Shown: positions 5,912 to 10,120 of the stretch, one piece after another
Numbering within the stretch: the stretch's first letter is position 1
Layout of the letters: each line of letters opens with the position of its first letter
NCBI GenBank assembly: GCA_001794935.1
Contig: MGLY01000002.1
Span: 22,684 to 32,803 of the forward strand
Reading direction: 5' to 3'
DNA length: 10,120 nt
From: Chlamydiae bacterium RIFCSPHIGHO2_12_FULL_49_9
GTDB lineage: Bacteria > Chlamydiota > Chlamydiia > Chlamydiales > SM23-39
Translations under genes and position numbers: made by a program
The notes under the pieces: model-generated
The model's database searches: none
The model's input: the letters and a program-made list of their open reading frames with translations, nothing else
What the model was told of the DNA's origin: nothing

Positions 5912-8365
5912 ATGTCATTATCGAGCCAAACATCGACCAGGCGAATCCCTGAGGTGCTATTTTCTTCTTGGGAAAGTCTTGGTCTCGACTATCTCAGTCC
6001 GAGAGAGCTGGCCGCTTTGGCCGGCGTAAATCGAGCCATCCGTCAAGGCATCAGGGAATTTGGCAACCTATTCTCCTCCGACAACTTCCCTATTCTATCT
6101 CGCAATATCACCATTTTAAGCGGCCCCATTCCCGATATCTCCCCAGACTTTTCTGCCACTCAAAGACTTTCGGCCATTGATTCAGCAATAGAGGAAGTCA
6201 AAGACAGATATACCGCTCTTCTTGAGATTTATAAAGAGATAGTCCCTGGGGACGATCTCAGCCCGCCGGCCTCGCCGCACGATTACCAAGCGTGGGAAGC
6301 GGCTATTCGAAATTTGAAATTGAAAATTTTTCAGCAATATCCCGGAAAACCGCTTCCTCTCCTGGAGGGAACTTTGGGAGCTCGCCTGCTTGCGCGCCTA
6401 AGCGAAAACGCCTCCTTAGTCGATCTGGGAGATGCGCTATTTCCTCTCCGTTTGGGAATCCAATCAATTCGAGCTGTTTTTTCTCGATTTCTTTCCGAGC
6501 ATCCCGGATGTTCTCTTCCTAATTCAGATTACGATTTTCCCGCGTGGGAAGCTTCCTTAAGATGCATTTATCGCCTCATGCCAAGAGCGGCCCGTCCAAA
6601 TCCCAATGAACAATGGGAACAAGAAGATGAGAAACATCTTTTAGCGTTTCTTGGACAGCAGATCAATCAAATCAGCAAAGACAACCTCAACCGAGCTTGC
6701 GTTCCTCTCTTAAGCGCTCAAAAACTCAACGCCTTGAGAGCCATCTTCTTTTCCAATCGACTGGAAGAAATCAGCGGCGATACCATCAACTCACTGCTTC
6801 ACAATCTGCCCGATGTAGCAACAGATCTCGACAATTTGAAAGAGCTTGTAAGACTTCTCTTCATCCATCGAATCGACTCCATTTCGGCAGAATCTCTCAA
6901 CACTTTGTTTTTCTGGACTGTTCAACAAGAATTGCCGGAAGAGCTGACCCTCATTCTCAAATCGCCCAGGTTTACAGATATCACCCACTTCACAATCTAT
7001 CGCTCAATCGGAGAGGCTTCCGTTAGAAAATCTGAAGAAGAACTTTGTGTCATCCTCAATCGGGTTCGCTCCGATCTTCTAAGTGAAGACGATCTAAATA
7101 ACCTCATCAAAGATACTGCGCACTACGATCAATTCCGCATCGTGATTGGAGCGCATGCAGCGCGCCAATTCCAGCTGATCGACCTCACCAATCTCGATAA
7201 TTGTCTCAATGAAATTGCGGAAAATGGTTGGTGGATTCTGGTCCCACAAGGCTGTGGAGCAGACATTTTGGAAATGGCATCTGATGAAGCGATCAATCAA
7301 ACCTTTTTACATGCAGCTGAACAAAACGATTTGGCTCTACTTGAGGCGATTCAAGTCTCAACCCGATGGGAGGATGTTTTGGACGAGGCTTTAGATACTG
7401 CTTTTGAGCTCGCAGCGCATGAAGAAACGCCACGGATCATGCTCTCTATTTTAAACTCCAGTCGATCCGGCGCGATCACTCCTGCCGCCTTAAACCAGCT
7501 ATTCCGCCATGCAATCACCAATCAATCCCACCCTGTCATTGAGGCAATTTCCCAGTCCAGTCGCAGCGGAGAAATCAATACAGATTCTCTGGAGTATGCG
7601 CTCAGCGCCCCTTTTCTGGCTCGAGCTTCGCAGTTCCAGCTCGCGCTCCTTCGAACGCTTCTTTCTTACCACACCCGATCTTTGAACGACGCTCAACTCA
7701 GTTTCGTTTTCCTTTGCGCAATCATTTGTAGAGAACCTCTGAGTACCCTTCTCTTCCACGACCAACATTTAGAAGGGCGCCTCCCCTCCCCGCAATCTTT
7801 AAGACCCCATTCCGATTTGTTAATTTGGGCTCTGGCAGTCGCTGCAGATCGCAATGCAGTGAACGCGTTTAACTATCTCAACCAGTGGCTTGGCGCTGAT
7901 CCGATTCCTCCTCAGACCCTCTTTTCTCTCTTCTTTGATGCTTGCTATAAAGGCAAACTGGAAATTCTCCGCAATCTCATCGAGACGGGAAGAATTGCCG
8001 AAATGCAAACATTAGCCCAGGCTTTTCACGTGTTCTTGCGGCATAATGAATCCAATCTAGCCAAAGGCATTTTAACACAGCTCGAGCCGGGAAAAAGGGT
8101 CGCCTTTTTCAATCTTTTAGCCCCGGCGGAACGACTCCTAGACGATCAGGCGATGAGGCCCATTAGAGATCCCATTTTAGGTCTGATCGACCTCATTGAA
8201 AATGAAGATCTCAAAAGATCTCTAAAAACCGCTCTTTTGAACTCTAACCTTTGCCCTGCCCTCAGAATATTGGATGAGATCTGCCAAAGGAACTTCCCTC
8301 GCAAAAGAGAGGATCAAAACCGTCCTCCCAATCCAAGAGATGTCAAAAGAGACAAACGAGAATAA
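5912..8365 (+). CDS. Large F-box-like protein with helical solenoid repeats; putative host-directed effector
   Basis: 817 residues; I do not recognise a named family. The first 11 residues are Ser/Thr-rich and polar, with no classical signal peptide or membrane helix, compatible with a type III secretion signal (inference). Residues 12-47 resemble an F-box: Ile-Pro (12-13), YLSPREL (27-33), VNRAIRQ (39-45), with about three extra residues between the first two elements. Residues 90-165 and 182-250 appear duplicated around AWEA (127-130 and 211-214). From about 250 to 729 there are roughly 14 degenerate units of 31-37 residues with a pattern like I-S-x(3)-L-N-x-L-F and a later leucine-rich helix, for example at 321, 520 and 664; they look like an alpha solenoid, perhaps eroded ankyrin-like repeats without the TPLH signature. 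The end (794-817) is very basic and proline-containing. It has its own AT-rich upstream region and a separate promoter follows it, so it is probably monocistronic. F-box proteins recruit SCF ubiquitin ligase in eukaryotic hosts; that role here is inference. Confidence 0.75.
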   Translation: MSLSSQTSTRRIPEVLFSSWESLGLDYLSPRELAALAGVNRAIRQGIREFGNLFSSDNFPILSRNITILSGPIPDISPDFSATQRLSAIDSAIEEVKDRYTALLEIYKEIVPGDDLSPPASPHDYQAWEAAIRNLKLKIFQQYPGKPLPLLEGTLGARLLARLSENASLVDLGDALFPLRLGIQSIRAVFSRFLSEHPGCSLPNSDYDFPAWEASLRCIYRLMPRAARPNPNEQWEQEDEKHLLAFLGQQINQISKDNLNRACVPLLSAQKLNALRAIFFSNRLEEISGDTINSLLHNLPDVATDLDNLKELVRLLFIHRIDSISAESLNTLFFWTVQQELPEELTLILKSPRFTDITHFTIYRSIGEASVRKSEEELCVILNRVRSDLLSEDDLNNLIKDTAHYDQFRIVIGAHAARQFQLIDLTNLDNCLNEIAENGWWILVPQGCGADILEMASDEAINQTFLHAAEQNDLALLEAIQVSTRWEDVLDEALDTAFELAAHEETPRIMLSILNSSRSGAITPAALNQLFRHAITNQSHPVIEAISQSSRSGEINTDSLEYALSAPFLARASQFQLALLRTLLSYHTRSLNDAQLSFVFLCAIICREPLSTLLFHDQHLEGRLPSPQSLRPHSDLLIWALAVAADRNAVNAFNYLNQWLGADPIPPQTLFSLFFDACYKGKLEILRNLIETGRIAEMQTLAQAFHVFLRHNESNLAKGILTQLEPGKRVAFFNLLAPAERLLDDQAMRPIRDPILGLIDLIENEDLKRSLKTALLNSNLCPALRILDEICQRNFPRKREDQNRPPNPRDVKRDKRE

Positions 8366-8399
8366 AATTATTTTTTGCCATTCTCTCCAAAATTCCCTC

Positions 8400-8428
8400 T
8401 TGCTCAATAGTGGCCGGGCCCTTATAAT
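8400..8428 (+). promoter_or_regulatory. Strong sigma70-type promoter for the small-protein/ybeY operon
   Basis: TTGCTC (8400-8405), a spacer of exactly 17 bases, and a perfect TATAAT (8423-8428). The spacer contains the G+C block GGCCGGGCCC (8412-8421). Transcription would start near 8435, giving a leader of about 28 bases to the ATG at 8463. It lies in the 97-base gap after the 817-codon gene, the natural place for a new transcription unit. Confidence 0.65.
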
Positions 8429-8462
8429 CTCTTCTTTCAAATCTTAGATAAGAGTGCGACCC

Positions 8463-8636
8463 ATGACACGTATAAGCAAACAGGGAAGAAAGCGGAATAT
8501 CTCTCCTCGCAGACCCCGCCCACCATCTCCTAAAACAGGTTCAAAGAGAGACAATTTGGAATTCGGCTTCAAAGCCCATGCCAACGCTGCGCCTGCAGAA
8601 TCCCAACCCAACCGATTCATCCCTAAAATTGGATAA
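8463..8636 (+). CDS. Small basic proline-rich protein, 57 residues, unknown function
   Basis: ATG 8463 is preceded by AAGAG (8450-8454) at an 8-base spacing; a GTG nine bases upstream is in frame but less well placed. The first 30 residues are densely basic with Pro-Ser segments (KQGRKRN at 6-12, SPRRPRPPSPK at 14-24). The C-terminal half is less charged and ends FIPKIG. No membrane segment or known domain is visible. It looks intrinsically disordered and suited to RNA or ribosome contact (inference). It lies 6 bases ahead of the next small gene and shares its promoter. I recall that Chlamydia trachomatis has two small open reading frames before its ybeY, so this is probably a real conserved chlamydial gene, but I cannot confirm homology. 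Confidence 0.65.
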   Translation: MTRISKQGRKRNISPRRPRPPSPKTGSKRDNLEFGFKAHANAAPAESQPNRFIPKIG

Positions 8637-8642
8637 GTAACA

Positions 8643-8807
8643 ATGACAAGACACACAAGCTACGGAAAAGGCAACAAAGGCGCAAAAAAGCGCAACGTTT
8701 TGAAGCGGTTTGAGAGGATCGATGTTCTTCGCAAACTGGGCAGATGGGTCGATGGCAAAAACACGAAAGTGACCGGCCTTCCCAAAACCCCTTCCACTCC
8801 TGTATAA
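8643..8807 (+). CDS. Small basic protein of the Chlamydiae/Verrucomicrobia/Planctomycetes family, 54 residues
   Basis: The gene runs from ATG 8643 to TAA 8805-8807. The protein has a Lys/Arg/Gly-rich start (8-18), then RNVLKRFERIDVLRKLGRW (17-35), and ends with the block VTGLPKT (43-49). The arrangement RNVLtRaERI, L, W, GLPK is the signature I know from the small basic protein family of the PVC superphylum (TIGR04137, from memory). Members are 50-60 residues long and resemble ribosomal proteins, but no function is established. The start follows the previous stop by 6 bases with only a weak ribosome binding site, so translation is likely coupled. ybeY begins 33 bases downstream, which fits a role near ribosome assembly (inference). 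Confidence 0.85.
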   Translation: MTRHTSYGKGNKGAKKRNVLKRFERIDVLRKLGRWVDGKNTKVTGLPKTPSTPV

Positions 8808-8814
8808 CCGGGCT

Positions 8815-8835
8815 GGAGCTGACCCTCTCAGCTCC
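8815..8835 (+). promoter_or_regulatory. Perfect hairpin in the gap before ybeY
   Basis: GGAGCTGA (8815-8822), loop CCCTC, TCAGCTCC (8828-8835): an 8-base-pair perfect stem ending 5 bases before the ybeY ATG. No T-run follows, so it is not a convincing terminator. The only Shine-Dalgarno-like GGAG in the gap lies in the 5' arm, so the stem may mask or reposition the ribosome binding site, or act as a processing site. Confidence 0.55.
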
Positions 8836-8840
8836 TCTCT

Positions 8841-9272
8841 ATGAAAATACACGTTTACGATCGCCAAAAAGATCTTCCCCTCTCCAAGCTCTCAGCGATC
8901 AACCTCGCTCGCTCCGTTCTCGACTGCCTTAAAATCGATTGCAAAGAGCTCTCTCTTTACTTCGTATCTGAAAAAAAAATCACAGAGCTCCACACCGAAT
9001 TCTTTGACGACCCGACCCCAACCGATTGCATCTCCTTTCCTCTGGATCAGGAGCATCTCGGCGAAATTTTCGTCTGTCCAAAAGCCGCCATCCGCTACGT
9101 CCAAAAGAAAAAAGGGTCGCCCTACATAGAGACCTCTCTTTATGTCGTCCACGGCCTGCTTCATCTCCTCGGCTTTGACGATTTGGAGCCAAAAAAGAAA
9201 GAGGCTATGCGGAAAAAAGAGAAACGTTGTATGGCTCATCTAGAAAGAACAAATACTTTACTGCACGCGTAA
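8841..9272 (+). CDS. ybeY: Endoribonuclease YbeY, 16S rRNA maturation factor
   Basis: 143 residues, usual size for the family. YbeY is a metal-dependent cytoplasmic endoribonuclease needed for processing the 3' end of 16S rRNA and for 70S ribosome quality control. Family marks: ELHTEFFDDPTPTDCISFPL (49-68), matching the usual N-x-x-y-R...pTDVLSFP block; LGEIFVC (73-79); and the zinc motif HGLLHLLGFDD (104-114). His104 and His108 are present, but the third ligand position, normally His in HGxLHLxGyDH, is Asp114; Asp can ligate zinc. The ATG is the only start: an in-frame TGA lies 21 bases upstream at 8820-8822. There is no Shine-Dalgarno sequence immediately ahead, only pyrimidines and a hairpin. 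The stop TAA abuts the next ATG (TAAATG). Confidence 0.92.
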   Translation: MKIHVYDRQKDLPLSKLSAINLARSVLDCLKIDCKELSLYFVSEKKITELHTEFFDDPTPTDCISFPLDQEHLGEIFVCPKAAIRYVQKKKGSPYIETSLYVVHGLLHLLGFDDLEPKKKEAMRKKEKRCMAHLERTNTLLHA

Positions 9273-10120
9273 ATGACCTCTTTTTTTGTAGAAAGCTCTC
9301 TTCTCCCCCTCTTTTTCCTTTTCGGAGCTCTCACTCTGACAACTTCGAGCACGGCGCTCCTTCGCCTCGGCAAATATAAATCCAAAGAGCTTCTCAAATC
9401 CCCCGGCGGCCCCCTCTTTTTCTTTCGTCCGATCCTAAAAAAACTCTTTTCCAAACACGAGTGGGAAAATCTCTACTTCTCCATCTCGCTGAGCAAACAC
9501 ATCTATGAGCTTGCCTATTCGGCATCCGCTTTCTTTTATCTCCTCTCCACGCTCCCCTCTTTGCAAAGAGTGCTTACCACCGCTCCTACATCCGATGATT
9601 GGCCGCCCCTCTTTTTTGCCTCGGGACTCATTATCATCGTCTCTCTCGTTCTCGACTTTGGCTTCCGCCTTCTCGCCAGCCTTTGGAGCCGCCCCCTTCT
9701 CAAAATAGCCGCCCCTTTTGCCTCGCTCTATCTCCTCATCCTCTTCCCGCTTGTAGCGCCTCTTCTCTTTCTCACTCGCGGCCTCCTCAGAAAAGCCCAC
9801 GTGGAAGAAGAGACGGGAGAGCTCCTCACAGATAAGACGAAAATCCGCGAGATGATCCGCGAATCAGAGCTCCAGCATCACCTCGACATCAACGATCAAA
9901 AACTGATCTCCTCCTTCGTCAACTTCAAAGAGCGGGTCGCCAAGGAAATCATGGTGCCCCGCGTCGACATCTTTAGCCTTCCCGCTTCCACGCCGATCCG
10001 CGAAGCGGCTTCCCTCTTCGCCCAAGAGGGCTACAGCCGGATCCCCATCTACAAAGAGTCGCTCGATGAAATTGTCGGTCTTGTTCTCTATAAAGACCTC
10101 CTCAAATGTTTCGCCGACCC
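9273..10120 (+). CDS. CorC/TlyC-type membrane protein with CBS domains (3' end outside the window)
   Basis: 282 codons are present and the frame is still open at the right edge. The first 175 residues are membrane-associated, with hydrophobic segments at about 8-28, 82-95, 113-137 and 145-169, comparable in place to the DUF21/CNNM transmembrane region although I see no clear DUF21 motif. A charged linker follows (175-212), then the family motif FVNFKERVAKEIMVPRVDI (215-233) and the start of the first CBS domain with GYSRIPIYKES (253-263) and IVGLVLYKDLL (267-277). Relatives are implicated in Mg2+/Co2+ export; the E. coli neighbour of ybeY, YbeX (CorC), is linked to ribosome metabolism and magnesium. 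ATG 9273 directly follows the ybeY stop with no ribosome binding site, so translation depends on coupling. The sequence is strikingly pyrimidine-rich. Confidence 0.9.
   Translation, partial: MTSFFVESSLLPLFFLFGALTLTTSSTALLRLGKYKSKELLKSPGGPLFFFRPILKKLFSKHEWENLYFSISLSKHIYELAYSASAFFYLLSTLPSLQRVLTTAPTSDDWPPLFFASGLIIIVSLVLDFGFRLLASLWSRPLLKIAAPFASLYLLILFPLVAPLLFLTRGLLRKAHVEEETGELLTDKTKIREMIRESELQHHLDINDQKLISSFVNFKERVAKEIMVPRVDIFSLPASTPIREAASLFAQEGYSRIPIYKESLDEIVGLVLYKDLLKCFAD

Noticed and set aside
6659..8098. Canonical ankyrin repeats in the large protein
   Set aside because: The unit length fits, but the G-x-TPLH turn and the usual AA/LL helix pattern are not visible, so the repeats are described only as degenerate and ankyrin-like.
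8359..8386. Terminator after the 817-codon gene (GAGAAT/ATTCTC around a T-rich loop)
   Set aside because: Six base pairs, A/T-rich, with a 16-base loop, and the T-run lies inside the loop, not after the stem.
8454..8462. GTG start nine bases upstream for the 57-residue protein
   Set aside because: It would overlap the AAGAG ribosome binding site; ATG 8463 has the proper 8-base spacing.

Overview
This window looks like a piece of chromosome from a chlamydia-related bacterium (phylum Chlamydiota, more likely an environmental or amoeba-associated lineage than Chlamydiaceae). The case rests on the gene content: an ApbE lipoprotein directly after folD; a very small basic protein of a family I know from Chlamydiae, Verrucomicrobia and Planctomycetes, just upstream of ybeY and a CBS-domain corC/tlyC-type gene; and a large F-box-like repeat protein of the effector type common in amoeba symbionts. 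Every gene I can support is on the + strand. Gene bodies are of moderate G+C by eye and their coding strand carries visibly more C than G. No rRNA, tRNA, CRISPR array or transposase gene was seen.

Layout. Bases 1-49 are the last codons of folD. Bases 66-242 form a large nested palindrome that fills most of the folD-apbE gap and takes in the apbE start codon. Bases 241-4056 hold apbE (flavin transferase lipoprotein), a YihX-like HAD phosphatase that overlaps it and starts at TTG, and rnr (RNase R). Bases 4142-5833 are a compact overlapping set: two tandem DUF502 membrane proteins and holC (DNA polymerase III chi). An AT-rich spacer of 78 bases (9 G/C) then leads into a monocistronic-looking gene of 817 codons (5912-8365). 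Its product has an F-box-like N-terminus, an internal duplication and about 14 degenerate helical repeats. I do not recognise it as a named family.

A new transcription unit starts at a promoter with a perfect TATAAT box (8400-8428). It contains two tiny basic proteins of 57 and 54 residues, ybeY (rRNA maturation endoribonuclease) and a CorC/TlyC-type CBS membrane protein that runs off the window end. The ybeY-corC pairing matches the ybeY-ybeX pair of the E. coli ybeZYX operon, so this block reads as a ribosome-maturation module in which the two tiny proteins are candidates for lineage-specific ribosome-associated factors.

The observations most worth following are the 817-residue putative host-directed F-box/solenoid protein, the folD-apbE palindrome, the small-protein/YbeY/CorC block, and the YbeY active site whose third zinc-ligand position is Asp instead of His.
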